Below, piece by piece: positions 9,152 to 17,256 of a stretch of 64,000 nucleotides of DNA (position 1 is the stretch's first letter; each line of letters opens with the position of its first letter). Origin of the DNA: Ravibacter sp964559125 (GTDB lineage: Bacteria > Bacteroidota > Bacteroidia > Cytophagales > Spirosomataceae). The stretch spans positions 79,923-143,922 of the forward strand of contig CAZLGW010000012.1 of the NCBI GenBank assembly GCA_964559125.1. Direction: 5' to 3'. Below the pieces are notes generated by a model. That model did not search any database and had not been told where the DNA came from. It was given only the letters and a program-made list of their open reading frames with translations. The position numbers and the translations under genes were made by a program.

Positions 9152-10648
9152 TTAAGCACGCCTGTACCCCGGCAGGTTTTTCCGCTCAATAAGAAATACT
9201 GCCAGTAATACGCATAGCATTATAAGCGAATGAAACAGGAAGGACTGGACCAGATCGGGTATCTTACAGAGCGAAGCCAGGTAGATCAGCAAAGCGCTTC
9301 CCACAATATATCCTGCCGCCGGGCCGGTTTCGTAAGGTACAGGATAATATTTCTGCCCGAAATAGTAACATAGCACCATCATCACAAACCCCGACACCGC
9401 AAAGGCAACGGCACACCCCATGTAGCCCATGACGGGCACCAGGATATAGTTGAGCAGAATAACCACTGCAGCGCCCGTTACCGACAGATAGGTCCCGTAT
9501 TCGGTTTTGTCCGTCAGCTTAAACCAGGCTGCGAGATTGTAATAAATACCGAGGAAAAGGAACCCGGCCAGCAGCCAGGGCACCACTCCCACCCCCTCAT
9601 GATAGATGGCACGCCTCAGTAAAAAATGCGAAAGCACGTCAAGGTTGAGCGAGATTGCCACCCACATCAGCGAGCAGACGATAACAAACCACTTCATCAC
9701 CCTGGCAAACAGAGGCGGAGCATTCCGGTCCATTCCTTTGCTGAAAAAAAACGGCTCGGCCGCATATTTGAACGCCTGTATAGCCAGGTTCATGAAAATG
9801 GAAAGCTTGAAGCACTGCCCGTAAATACCAATCGCTTCTTCGGTCGTCCTGCCGGGGTAAAAGCCTTCCGGCAGAAGCTCTTTCAGGAAAACCCGGTCGA
9901 ACATCAGGTTGATGATCGCGCCCAGGTTCATAATCAGGATTGGAAATGCATAAATCCATACAGGCCTGAAAAGCGACCAGTCAAACGTGAACCGGAAGTT
10001 CAGCAGCTCCTTCCTTAACATAGGGATCACGATGAGGCTCGCTATCAGGTTGGCCAGTATGATATAGTCGGCGCCCAGTTCGGGGGCGTACAGCATATCG
10101 ACAACCGGCTTCGCAGAAACCAGGTATTTCCCCTGTGAAATATCCCTGAATACGATCAGGAACAACAGGTTAAGCCCCACCATGAGCAGGATGCTCCCGA
10201 ACTTGATCGCTACAAATTTCCTGCTTTTTTCTTCCAGCCGGAGCCTTGCAAAAGGAATAGAGGTAATGGAGTCGGCGGCGATGATCAGCGAAAACCACCG
10301 TACCAGGCGGGCATCTCCGGGATAGCCTATACTGTCTGCGATTACCCCGGAAGCCAGGAAAACGGCCCCGGAAAGTAATAATGAAACAAGGATAACGGCC
10401 GAGAGGATCAGGTTATAATATTTCTCCCGTTCCGCCATGTTGCGCGCATAGCGAAAAAAAGAGGTTTCCATTCCAAATGTGCAGATAACCAGCGCTATCC
10501 CCGTAAATGCATACAGCTGGACCTGCACGGCAAGCTCCTCCGGCCCGAACAGCTTACTGTGGAGCATCACCAGCAGAAAATTGATCATCCGGCCCAGCAT
10601 GGTGCTGACGCCGTAAAGAGCGGTATCACTGGCTAGCTTTCTTAACAT
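9152..10648 (-). CDS. Polysaccharide flippase (Wzx/MOP superfamily)
   Basis: Membrane protein of about 498 residues with 12 to 14 hydrophobic segments, resembling lipopolysaccharide/O-antigen flippases of the MOP exporter superfamily. These move lipid-linked sugar repeat units across the inner membrane. The N-terminus (LASDTALYGVSTMLGRMINFLLVML) is the typical RflB/Wzx beginning. The start is ATG 10648; a TTG at 10657 is the alternative. No glycosyltransferases are adjacent, which is common for such single flippases in Bacteroidota. The upstream gene on the same strand ends 32 bases before it. Confidence 0.85.
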   Translation of the reverse strand: MLRKLASDTALYGVSTMLGRMINFLLVMLHSKLFGPEELAVQVQLYAFTGIALVICTFGMETSFFRYARNMAEREKYYNLILSAVILVSLLLSGAVFLASGVIADSIGYPGDARLVRWFSLIIAADSITSIPFARLRLEEKSRKFVAIKFGSILLMVGLNLLFLIVFRDISQGKYLVSAKPVVDMLYAPELGADYIILANLIASLIVIPMLRKELLNFRFTFDWSLFRPVWIYAFPILIMNLGAIINLMFDRVFLKELLPEGFYPGRTTEEAIGIYGQCFKLSIFMNLAIQAFKYAAEPFFFSKGMDRNAPPLFARVMKWFVIVCSLMWVAISLNLDVLSHFLLRRAIYHEGVGVVPWLLAGFLFLGIYYNLAAWFKLTDKTEYGTYLSVTGAAVVILLNYILVPVMGYMGCAVAFAVSGFVMMVLCYYFGQKYYPVPYETGPAAGYIVGSALLIYLASLCKIPDLVQSFLFHSLIMLCVLLAVFLIERKNLPGYRRA

Positions 10649-10679
10649 TCCGGGCAATTTCCGTCGGGAGCTTTAGTAT

Positions 10680-11612
10680 TTACACTTCTGCTCCTACTTT
10701 CTCAAGGATTTTTTTGGTAGCCTTGATCCCTTCAAATTCCGACAACTTGTCGCCCTCGTACTCTATTCCGATTATTCCCTTAAATCCGCTTTCTTTTACG
10801 ATTTTCAGGATCTTATTATAGTCGGTTTCAATTACATTCCCGCTTTCATCGAAATCGTACGATTTGGCGCTTACTCCTTTCGCATAGGGCATGAGCTCCT
10901 GCGTACCCTTATAGCGGTCATATTCGTTAACGCATACTTTCCAATCGTCAGGCTTCCGCTCCACACAGAAATTCCCGAAATCGGGCAAAGTGCCGACATT
11001 ATTGAGCCCTACCTGCTTCATGACACCCGACAGCCAGCTTGCATCCGACGAATAACCGCCGTGGTTTTCCACGATTACGTTGATCCCCGATTTGGCTGCA
11101 AATTCTCCCAGCCTGCCTAATCCGTCAACAGCGGCGGCGGCCACATCTTCAGCCGATCCTACGCCGTAAGCGTTGACCCGGATCGTCGAGCATTCCAGGT
11201 GTTTGGCAGCATGCACCCACTTGTAGTGATTTTCAACAGCCTGGTTCCGGGCCGCTTCATCCACGTCGCCAAGCCCTCCCTCTCCGTCGATCATGATCAG
11301 GTGGTTTCTTACGCCGTTATCTTTCGATCGTTGCAGGAGATCATTCAGATAGGCAGTATCCTCGGCTTTATCTTTGAAAAACTGGTTTACATATTCGATG
11401 ATATCGATGCCGAATTCGTTCTTTGACGTAGCTGCAAAATCAAGATTGTCCAGCTCCCCGGCACGCAGCATCCTGTGAAGCGACCATTCGGCCAGAGATA
11501 TCTCAAAAAATGGCTTTTTCGCTGTCCCCTCGCACGCCAGTCCTGGAATCATACCTGCTCCTATTGCCGTAAATCCTAGCTTTTTTAAAAAATCTCGACG
11601 TGATTGATCCAT
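10680..11612 (-). CDS. Exported sugar phosphate isomerase/epimerase-like TIM-barrel protein
   Basis: Xylose isomerase-like TIM barrel (AP endonuclease family 2 fold) of 310 residues. The N-terminus has a Tat-type leader, SRRDFLKKLGFTAIGAG, followed by a possible lipobox ending in Cys27. Metal-binding acids of the fold are visible in IVENHGG and LPDFGNF, and near the C-terminus in IGIEYEGD. Proteins like this often accompany Gfo/Idh/MocA oxidoreductases in sugar catabolism, and such an oxidoreductase lies at 37177. The substrate is not known. It is divergent from the Nudix gene. Confidence 0.83.
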   Translation of the reverse strand: MDQSRRDFLKKLGFTAIGAGMIPGLACEGTAKKPFFEISLAEWSLHRMLRAGELDNLDFAATSKNEFGIDIIEYVNQFFKDKAEDTAYLNDLLQRSKDNGVRNHLIMIDGEGGLGDVDEAARNQAVENHYKWVHAAKHLECSTIRVNAYGVGSAEDVAAAAVDGLGRLGEFAAKSGINVIVENHGGYSSDASWLSGVMKQVGLNNVGTLPDFGNFCVERKPDDWKVCVNEYDRYKGTQELMPYAKGVSAKSYDFDESGNVIETDYNKILKIVKESGFKGIIGIEYEGDKLSEFEGIKATKKILEKVGAEV

Positions 11613-11847
11613 AAAGAAAAATTTTTAGAGGTTAACTCCCGGTTCCGGGGCACGATTATATTGTAAAAGCCGAAGACATGCAAAAAATAATGCCGCAAAC
11701 TTAAAAATCGCGCCCGGTGCACAATCCGCGAGGATAGCCGGCCCGGGAAGGCCTTACCTGCCAAATGCCTTTGAAACTAAATTGGTAACCGATATTCTGT
11801 TTACTTTGCGTCCTGAAAAGTGCAATGAAGGTATTAACCATTTATAT

Positions 11848-12393
11848 ATGTCGACCCGGAGCAACTGGAAAACTTTATCTGAGAAAACGGTATATGAAAA
11901 TCCCTGGATCGCTATCGAGCACCATGAAGTGATCACCCCCTCCGGCGGCGACGGGATCTACGGACTGGTAAAATTCAAAAACAAGGCAATCGGTATTCTA
12001 CCCGTTGATCCTTACGACAATATTTACCTGGTGGGTCAGTTCAGGTATCCGCTTAATGAATATAGCTGGGAAATCCCCGAAGGAGGAGGTCCGCTGGACG
12101 AGTCGCCGCTGGAGGCTGCCCGGCGGGAGCTGAAAGAAGAGACCGGGCTCGTAGCTGAAAAATGGGAGCAGATCGCCCGGATACACACCTCCAACTCGGC
12201 CACCGATGAAGAAGGATTCCTTTTCCTGGCAGAAGAACTTACGCAGCTCGAACCCGAAATGGAAGATACCGAAGACATCCAGGTAAGGAAAGTCCACCTG
12301 TCGGAGGCCGTCGATATGGTAATGAGATCAGAAATCACCGATTCGCTCTCCGTCGCCGGGATACTGATGGTCGCACGAAGGAAAGGCTATTAA
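11848..12393 (+). CDS. Nudix hydrolase (ADP-ribose pyrophosphatase-like)
   Basis: Hydrolase of nucleoside diphosphates linked to another moiety; the length (181 residues) and N-terminal beta domain resemble ADP-ribose/ADP-sugar pyrophosphatases. The complete Nudix box is present, from the GGG of GGGPLDESPLE through REL to KEETGL, matching Gx5Ex7REUxEExGU. I start at ATG 11848; the frame opens at a TTG (11782) with no coding character. The LysE gene begins three bases after the stop, so the two are cotranscribed. Confidence 0.9.
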   Translation: MSTRSNWKTLSEKTVYENPWIAIEHHEVITPSGGDGIYGLVKFKNKAIGILPVDPYDNIYLVGQFRYPLNEYSWEIPEGGGPLDESPLEAARRELKEETGLVAEKWEQIARIHTSNSATDEEGFLFLAEELTQLEPEMEDTEDIQVRKVHLSEAVDMVMRSEITDSLSVAGILMVARRKGY

Positions 12394-12396
12394 GGG

Positions 12397-13023
12397 ATGA
12401 TCGGTGCGGCAATTTTCGGGATTTTTACCGGGGTACTACTCTGCTCGACCTTCGGAACGGTTTTCTTCTCCCTGGTTCAGACGAGTGTAGACAACGGATT
12501 CAGGAACGCACTGAAGATAGTGGCCGGGGTGATCATCTGTGACATCATCTTTGTTTTCTTCGCGATCTACGGCACTTCCATGCTCCCGGTAATCCCGCAT
12601 TTCGAACGCTGGCTGGCCGGAACAGGGATCCTTTTCCTGGCTGTGCTGGGTTTTGTCAATATCTTCCGGGGACAGCCGAAGCTGGTCTATCCCACTACGA
12701 GGGTCGGCAATTTTATCTATTATTTTACGACCGGTTTCCTTCTGAACGGCCTCAATCCCGTCAACTTCATAAGCTGGGTTACGCTGGCTACCTATGTAAG
12801 GTCGTCACTGCAATACGACCACAGCCAGGTGCTTATTTTTTTTTCGGCGAGTCTCTTCGGGGTTTTCGGAACCGAAAGCCTGATCGCTTACTTTGCCAAA
12901 AAATTCCAGAAGCTTTTTACACCGCGCCGTATCCTGATCTTCAACCGGGTAACCGGGGTCGTTTTCCTGGCCATAGCCGGCCAGCTGCTTTATAGTGTTT
13001 TTATATTGCCCGGCTTTCTGTAA
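12397..13023 (+). CDS. LysE-family amino-acid exporter
   Basis: Inner-membrane protein of 208 residues with six predicted hydrophobic segments, matching the LysE/RhtB translocator family that exports amino acids or derivatives. Typical features are the small-residue-rich first helix, the central amphipathic loop after helix 3, and LNGLNPVNFISWVTL, equivalent to the family's conserved NPK/NP motif in helix 4. It is coupled to the Nudix gene (3-base gap). The exported compound is unknown. Confidence 0.83.
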   Translation: MIGAAIFGIFTGVLLCSTFGTVFFSLVQTSVDNGFRNALKIVAGVIICDIIFVFFAIYGTSMLPVIPHFERWLAGTGILFLAVLGFVNIFRGQPKLVYPTTRVGNFIYYFTTGFLLNGLNPVNFISWVTLATYVRSSLQYDHSQVLIFFSASLFGVFGTESLIAYFAKKFQKLFTPRRILIFNRVTGVVFLAIAGQLLYSVFILPGFL

Positions 13024-13039
13024 ACTTATATTATATTTG
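13005..13039 (+). promoter_or_regulatory. Promoter of accD
   Basis: A perfect Bacteroidota -7 box TATATTTG lies at 13032-13039, 23 bases after a TTG -33 element at 13006-13008. The expected start of transcription is about 20 bases before the accD ATG at 13067. Confidence 0.55.
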
Positions 13040-13066
13040 GCTCTCAAAAACATATAGATTCGGCTT

Positions 13067-13909
13067 ATGTCTTGGTTTGTTAGAAAGGAAAAAGGGATCA
13101 ATACCCCTACGGAAATGAAACGCGAGGTTCCTGACGGACTCTGGTACAAATGTCCTGAGTGTAAGAAGGTAACCCCGGTAAGAGAACACAAGCAAAACGC
13201 CTTCACTTGTCCTCACTGCAACTACCACGATAAAGTCGGTTCGGAAGTTTACTTCGAACTCCTGTTTGACCATGACAAGTTCAGGGAACTCAACCCGGAA
13301 ATGAGGTCTGCCGATCCGCTGGGATTCACCGACACCAAACCTTATCCTGACCGGATTGCGTCCAGCATACAGAAAACAGGCCTGAAAGATGCCGTCAGAA
13401 CCGCTACGGGTAAGATGAACGGAGCGGACATTGTCATAGCCTGTATGGACTTCAATTTCATAGGCGGCTCGATGGGGTCGGTGGTAGGAGAAAAAATCGC
13501 ACGGGCTATAGATTACAGCATCAAGAAAAAAATCCCCTTCCTGATGATATCCAGGTCAGGAGGCGCCAGGATGATGGAAGCCGGCCTGTCGCTGATGCAG
13601 ATGGCGAAAACTTCTGCCAAGCTCGCCCTTCTGTCGGAAGCCGGCATACCTTATATTTCGTTACTGACCGATCCTACCACAGGCGGAGTCACGGCCTCGT
13701 ACGCCATGCTGGGCGATTTTAATATTTCAGAACCGGGAGCGTTGATCGGCTTCGCAGGCCCCAGGGTAATCCGGGAAACTATCGGGAAAGATCTTCCGAA
13801 AGGGTTCCAAAGGGCTGAATTCGTGCTGGAACACGGCTTTTTGGATTTCATAGTCGACCGGAAGGAACTGAAAAACAAGCTGGGCATTCTTCTTGCTATG
13901 CTGAAATGA
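13067..13909 (+). CDS. accD: Acetyl-CoA carboxylase carboxyltransferase subunit beta
   Basis: Beta subunit of the carboxyltransferase that makes malonyl-CoA, the first step of fatty acid synthesis; it pairs with AccA in the cytosol. The N-terminal zinc ribbon is visible as CPEC and CPHC (residues about 27-47). The crotonase-like core has GGSMGSVVGEK and SRSGGARMMEAG, which form the acyl-CoA oxyanion site, and DPTTGGVTASYAMLGD. The 280-residue length is standard. smpB follows 62 bases later on the same strand. Confidence 0.96.
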   Translation: MSWFVRKEKGINTPTEMKREVPDGLWYKCPECKKVTPVREHKQNAFTCPHCNYHDKVGSEVYFELLFDHDKFRELNPEMRSADPLGFTDTKPYPDRIASSIQKTGLKDAVRTATGKMNGADIVIACMDFNFIGGSMGSVVGEKIARAIDYSIKKKIPFLMISRSGGARMMEAGLSLMQMAKTSAKLALLSEAGIPYISLLTDPTTGGVTASYAMLGDFNISEPGALIGFAGPRVIRETIGKDLPKGFQRAEFVLEHGFLDFIVDRKELKNKLGILLAMLK

Positions 13910-13922
13910 TTCCCTTCGACTC

Positions 13923-13940
13923 CCTTCGACTCCGCTCAGG
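13923..13940. repeat. Copy of a dispersed 18-bp intergenic sequence
   Basis: CCTTCGACTCCGCTCAGG, preceded by a partial tandem copy of TCCCTTCGAC at 13911-13920. Its reverse complement recurs at 8373-8390 with one mismatch. It may be a REP-like element or a read-through structure. Confidence 0.5.
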
Positions 13941-13971
13941 GAGCGATCTCTAAACGCTACCTCTTTATTAC

Positions 13972-14430
13972 ATGGCGGACAAGATTTCCAAGAACTTCAA
14001 TATCTCCAACCGGCGGGCCGGTTTCGAATATGCTTTCCTGGAAAAATATACGGCGGGAATTGTATTGACCGGGACCGAAATCAAGTCGATAAGGGAAGGT
14101 AAAGTCAATTTCCAGGATGCTTACTGCCTCTTTCTCAGCGATGAGCTTTTTATCCGGAGCCTTCATATCTCTCCCTATACCGAAGGAACTCACTACAACC
14201 ATGAACCTCTGCGCGACCGTAAGCTGCTGCTGACCCGCCGCGAGCTCAGAAAACTCGCTTCAAAGCTTAAAGACCAGGGGCTCACCGTTATACCGGTACG
14301 CATTTTCAGCAGCGACCGGGGGCTCGCCAAGATCGAGATAGCGCTTGCCAAAGGGAAAAAGCTATACGATAAGCGCGAGACAATCAAAGAAAGAGACGTC
14401 AAGCGGGATTCCGACAGAGGGGATTATTGA
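13972..14430 (+). CDS. smpB: SsrA-binding protein
   Basis: tmRNA-binding protein needed for trans-translation, the rescue of ribosomes stalled on broken mRNA. The OB-fold core is clear: NRRAGFEYAFLEKYTAGIVLTGTEIKSIREGKVNFQDAY, then SPYTEGTHYNHEPLRDRKLLL, and the basic C-terminal tail GKKLYDKRETIKERDVKRD that enters the decoding site. The length of 152 residues is standard. The ssrA gene itself is not in this window. Confidence 0.97.
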   Translation: MADKISKNFNISNRRAGFEYAFLEKYTAGIVLTGTEIKSIREGKVNFQDAYCLFLSDELFIRSLHISPYTEGTHYNHEPLRDRKLLLTRRELRKLASKLKDQGLTVIPVRIFSSDRGLAKIEIALAKGKKLYDKRETIKERDVKRDSDRGDY

Positions 14431-14467
14431 ATAGGGGATAGCAGGAAGTGAAGCCATGGCTACGGCT

Positions 14468-14755
14468 TTACTTTACTATATAATCTTCAGGTACTCCCAA
14501 AAAGTCCTGAATATGAAATATTTCATCAGCATCATGGAAGTTGAGTACTACACCGTCTCCGATGGTATATTTCTTCCGCTGTGCGTCTGACAACTTCCTG
14601 ATAGAGGGAAACCGCGATAAAGGGGCAATCAGGATACGTCCGTCAGTAAGATGAATCGTTATTTTGTTGCGTATCTCGAATGTGACTTTTTTTATGGTAG
14701 GGGATATCCCCAAATACCCCTGAACAACGGGAGTCATTAATTCTAGCTTGCTCAT
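14468..14755 (-). CDS. DUF2442 domain protein
   Basis: Small protein of 95 residues matching the DUF2442 pattern: a short beta domain reading out to GRILIAPLSRFPSIRKLSDAQRKKY and a VLNFHDADEIFHIQDFLG ending. Such proteins are nearly always encoded with DUF4160 proteins and have been suggested to be toxin-antitoxin-like or DNA-binding partners; the activity is not established. I start at ATG 14755, which overlaps the DUF4160 stop in an ATGA arrangement, so translation is coupled. The longer frame upstream lies inside DUF4160. Confidence 0.8.
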   Translation of the reverse strand: MSKLELMTPVVQGYLGISPTIKKVTFEIRNKITIHLTDGRILIAPLSRFPSIRKLSDAQRKKYTIGDGVVLNFHDADEIFHIQDFLGVPEDYIVK

Positions 14756-15030
14756 TTGAAATTCAAGGTTTTTACTCTTTGCCCGCTTTTGGCTTTTTTC
14801 CACGCATCGATCAGGGCCGCTTTGTTTTTCTCTACTAATTTAGCTAATTCGGTTTGTTCTTTCACCGTCAGTTCCCCGGTTTCTGCATATTCTCCGCGTT
14901 CCAGCCAATATTTCGCTATTCCCCCGGTATACCCTTTGTTCTTGATTATATGTATGTGAGGCGGTTCACCGACCGTATCCCCCATATAGAAAAACAAAGT
15001 AAAATACTTGTATATGGCTATTTTAGGCAT
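14752..15030 (-). CDS. DUF4160 domain protein
   Basis: Protein of 92 residues with the DUF4160 hallmark motif EPPHIHI (residues about 22-28) followed by a short basic and acidic helical tail. It is the first gene of a two-gene unit with the DUF2442 protein and overlaps it by four bases. The pair is a widespread accessory module of unknown function, often annotated as toxin-antitoxin-like. The base composition looks more AT-rich than in smpB beside it, which fits a mobile module, but I have not measured it. Confidence 0.82.
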   Translation of the reverse strand: MPKIAIYKYFTLFFYMGDTVGEPPHIHIIKNKGYTGGIAKYWLERGEYAETGELTVKEQTELAKLVEKNKAALIDAWKKAKSGQRVKTLNFK

Positions 15031-15132
15031 AGTATGTTATTTTTCAATCAATTTACAATTTTCTCTTTAATAATCGTCCTCTTTAACAAGCTACGGCTTT
15101 CGGTATTACGTTTTTTAATTTCCGTAAGAGTA

Positions 15133-15163
15133 TTGCCTCGCTCTGAAAAACTCTTTAACTTTA
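15133..15163 (+). promoter_or_regulatory. Candidate promoter of the HNH endonuclease gene
   Basis: TTG at 15133-15135 is followed after 20 bases by TAACTTTA (15156-15163), one mismatch from TAnnTTTG. It lies 23 bases before the ATG at 15187. Confidence 0.4.
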
Positions 15164-15186
15164 GGAAACTAACTCCCTGACGTTGT

Positions 15187-15687
15187 ATGAGTTCGAAAGT
15201 GTTAATACTCAATCAGGATTACAGTGCGTTTAATGTTTGCTCAGTACCCAAAGCCTTCCTGCTCGTCTATCTCAACAAAGCGGAGCTGATAGCCCAGGCC
15301 AACGACCGCTTCCTTCACTCCATTTCACAAACCTATTTTTACCCCGTCGTTATACGGCTGCATAAATATGTGCACCGCCCCTACAAGAGCGTGATGATGA
15401 CGCGCCAGAACATCTTTAAGCGCGACCGGAATACATGCCAGTATTGCGGAGCCAAAGATCGTTTGACACTCGATCACGTGCTCCCCAAATCGCGGGGCGG
15501 CAAGAGCAACTGGGACAATCTTGTGACAGCCTGCCAGCGGTGTAATACGCAAAAGGGAGATCTGACCCCCGAAGAATCGGGTATGCAGCTCAAACAACAG
15601 CCTTACAAACCCAGTTTCCTGGTTTTCATAAGAGATTTTTCGGGCGGGCCTAACGACTACTGGCTTCCCTACCTGGGCGCAAGGTAA
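15187..15687 (+). CDS. HNH endonuclease family protein
   Basis: Protein of 166 residues with a complete HNH nuclease domain: zinc cysteines in CQYCG and CQRC, the catalytic DH of LTLDHVLPKSRGGKSNW, and the second metal ligand region DNLVTACQRCNTQKGD. The N-terminal half (SSKVLILNQDYSAFNVCSVPKA) is the conserved beginning of a chromosomal HNH family very common in Bacteroidota and many other bacteria. It is not associated with a mobile element here. The in vivo target is unknown. Confidence 0.9.
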   Translation: MSSKVLILNQDYSAFNVCSVPKAFLLVYLNKAELIAQANDRFLHSISQTYFYPVVIRLHKYVHRPYKSVMMTRQNIFKRDRNTCQYCGAKDRLTLDHVLPKSRGGKSNWDNLVTACQRCNTQKGDLTPEESGMQLKQQPYKPSFLVFIRDFSGGPNDYWLPYLGAR

Positions 15688-15856
15688 ACCCGCAGTATAC
15701 GTCTGTCTTCTGCCGGAGCATGCTCTTCCAGTCACATTAATTCGATTTTAATGTCCTTTCATTGGATAAAATCTATTAGTTTGCCTACCCGTTTCAATAA
15801 ACCGTTAAAACGGGAACAAACATCTTTCCTTTTGGCCGACTTTACGATTCTCAGCA

Positions 15857-17182
15857 ATGACCAACAATTCTAGGACCGGCAATTACCGCTGGTTTATCTG
15901 CGGGCTTTTGTTTTTTGCCACTACTATCAACTACATCGACCGCCAGATCATCGGCTTTCTGAAGCCCGTCCTGGAAGTGGAATTTAACTGGACCGAAACA
16001 GACTACGGCCGGATCGTGATGGTCTTTTCTGCCTGCTACGCGCTCGGTTTCCTGGTATTCGGTAATTTCATCGACCGCCTTGGATCAAAAATAGGGTATG
16101 CCATCTCCGTTACGGTATGGAGCATTGCCGCTATCCTTCATGCGGCTGCTAAGTCTACGTTCGGATTCGGGCTCTTCAGGGGGCTTCTGGGGGTCAGCGA
16201 GGCCGGTAACTTCCCGGCGGCCGTAAAAGTGATCGCCGAGTGGTTCCCGCAAAAAGAAAGAGGAGTGGCGACAGGCATATTCAACTCCGGCACCAGCATC
16301 GGCCCCATCATAGCGCCTATCCTGATACCCTGGCTCCTGGCGGCGTTTGGCTGGAAAGAGGCATTTATTATCACCGGGGCCCTGGGTTTTGTATGGCTTG
16401 TGATATGGTGGATCTACTACGAGATCCCGGAAAAACAGAAAAGGTTATCGGCCGGAGAGTTCAATTATATACGTAGCGATATCAAAACCGGGGAGGCCGG
16501 CGCTGCAGAGCCCAAAAAGATCAAATGGGTTCGCCTGCTTACCTTGAAACAGACCTGGGTATTCATCGTCGGAAAGCTTTTTACGGATCCCGTCTGGTGG
16601 TTTTTCCTGTTCTGGCTTCCCTCCTACTTCGCTTCAACTTTCGACCTCGACCTCAGGAAACCGAGCCTGCACCTGGCCGTAGTATATACGCTCACTACCT
16701 TCGGCAGTATCGCGGGCGGATATCTTTCATCTTACCTGATCAAAAAAGGCTGGCCTGCTCTTAAAGCCAGGAAACTGGTGTTGTTAATAGTAGCCATCCT
16801 GGTTTTACCCATCCTGCTTGCCCGCTACGCCACCGATGTATGGGTAGTAGTGTTTATTATCGCCATCGTAGCCGCCGCCCACCAGGCGTGGAGCACCAAC
16901 ATTCTGACCGTCGTCTCCGATATTATCCCCAAGGAATCGGTCAGTTCCGTAGTAGGTATCGGCGGTATGGCCGGCTCCCTGGGTTCCACTTTTTTCCCGC
17001 TGCTTGTAGGCGTGCTGCTCGATCACTATAAGCTGTTGGGTAATATCGGGGCCGGATACAACATACTGTTTACCATATGCGGCCTTTCCTATTTCGTCGC
17101 CTGGATCATTATTCAATTGTTGACCTCCAAGATGAAACCCGTCGAAGAAGTGCTCGCAGACAAAGACCAGGACAGGTCCTAA
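15857..17182 (+). CDS. MFS transporter, hexuronate/anion:cation symporter type (ExuT-like)
   Basis: Twelve-segment major facilitator permease of 441 residues. The N-terminal NYIDRQIIGFLKP and the loop GNFIDRLGSKIGY are typical of the anion:cation symporter branch that includes ExuT and sugar-acid permeases. EAGNFPAAVKVIAEWFPQKERGVATGIFNSGTSIGPI is the family's helix 4-5 signature. It probably brings a sugar acid such as galacturonate or glucuronate into the cell. The exported cytochrome/dehydrogenase gene follows, separated by a tandem repeat. The precise substrate is inference. Confidence 0.88.
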   Translation: MTNNSRTGNYRWFICGLLFFATTINYIDRQIIGFLKPVLEVEFNWTETDYGRIVMVFSACYALGFLVFGNFIDRLGSKIGYAISVTVWSIAAILHAAAKSTFGFGLFRGLLGVSEAGNFPAAVKVIAEWFPQKERGVATGIFNSGTSIGPIIAPILIPWLLAAFGWKEAFIITGALGFVWLVIWWIYYEIPEKQKRLSAGEFNYIRSDIKTGEAGAAEPKKIKWVRLLTLKQTWVFIVGKLFTDPVWWFFLFWLPSYFASTFDLDLRKPSLHLAVVYTLTTFGSIAGGYLSSYLIKKGWPALKARKLVLLIVAILVLPILLARYATDVWVVVFIIAIVAAAHQAWSTNILTVVSDIIPKESVSSVVGIGGMAGSLGSTFFPLLVGVLLDHYKLLGNIGAGYNILFTICGLSYFVAWIIIQLLTSKMKPVEEVLADKDQDRS

Positions 17183-17238
17183 TTGCCTCATTGTCTAATT
17201 GTCTAATCGTCTAATTGTCTAATCGTCTAATTGCCTCA
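17183..17238. repeat. 8-bp tandem repeat, seven copies
   Basis: Seven head-to-tail units of 8 bp with consensus TYGYCTMA start immediately after the MFS stop codon. The outer units are TTGCCTCA and the inner ones TTGTCTAA or TCGTCTAA. The array ends 18 bases before the GTG start of the next gene. Since 8 is not a multiple of 3, and copy-number change would alter the leader spacing, slipped-strand variation could tune expression. Confidence 0.85.
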
Positions 17239-17256
17239 TCTCTCTTTAACATCAAG

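Noticed and set aside
10081..10657. Possible CRISPR or tRNA-like hairpins elsewhere in the housekeeping block
   Set aside because: No regular repeat-spacer pattern and no complete cloverleaf with conserved loops was found on either strand.
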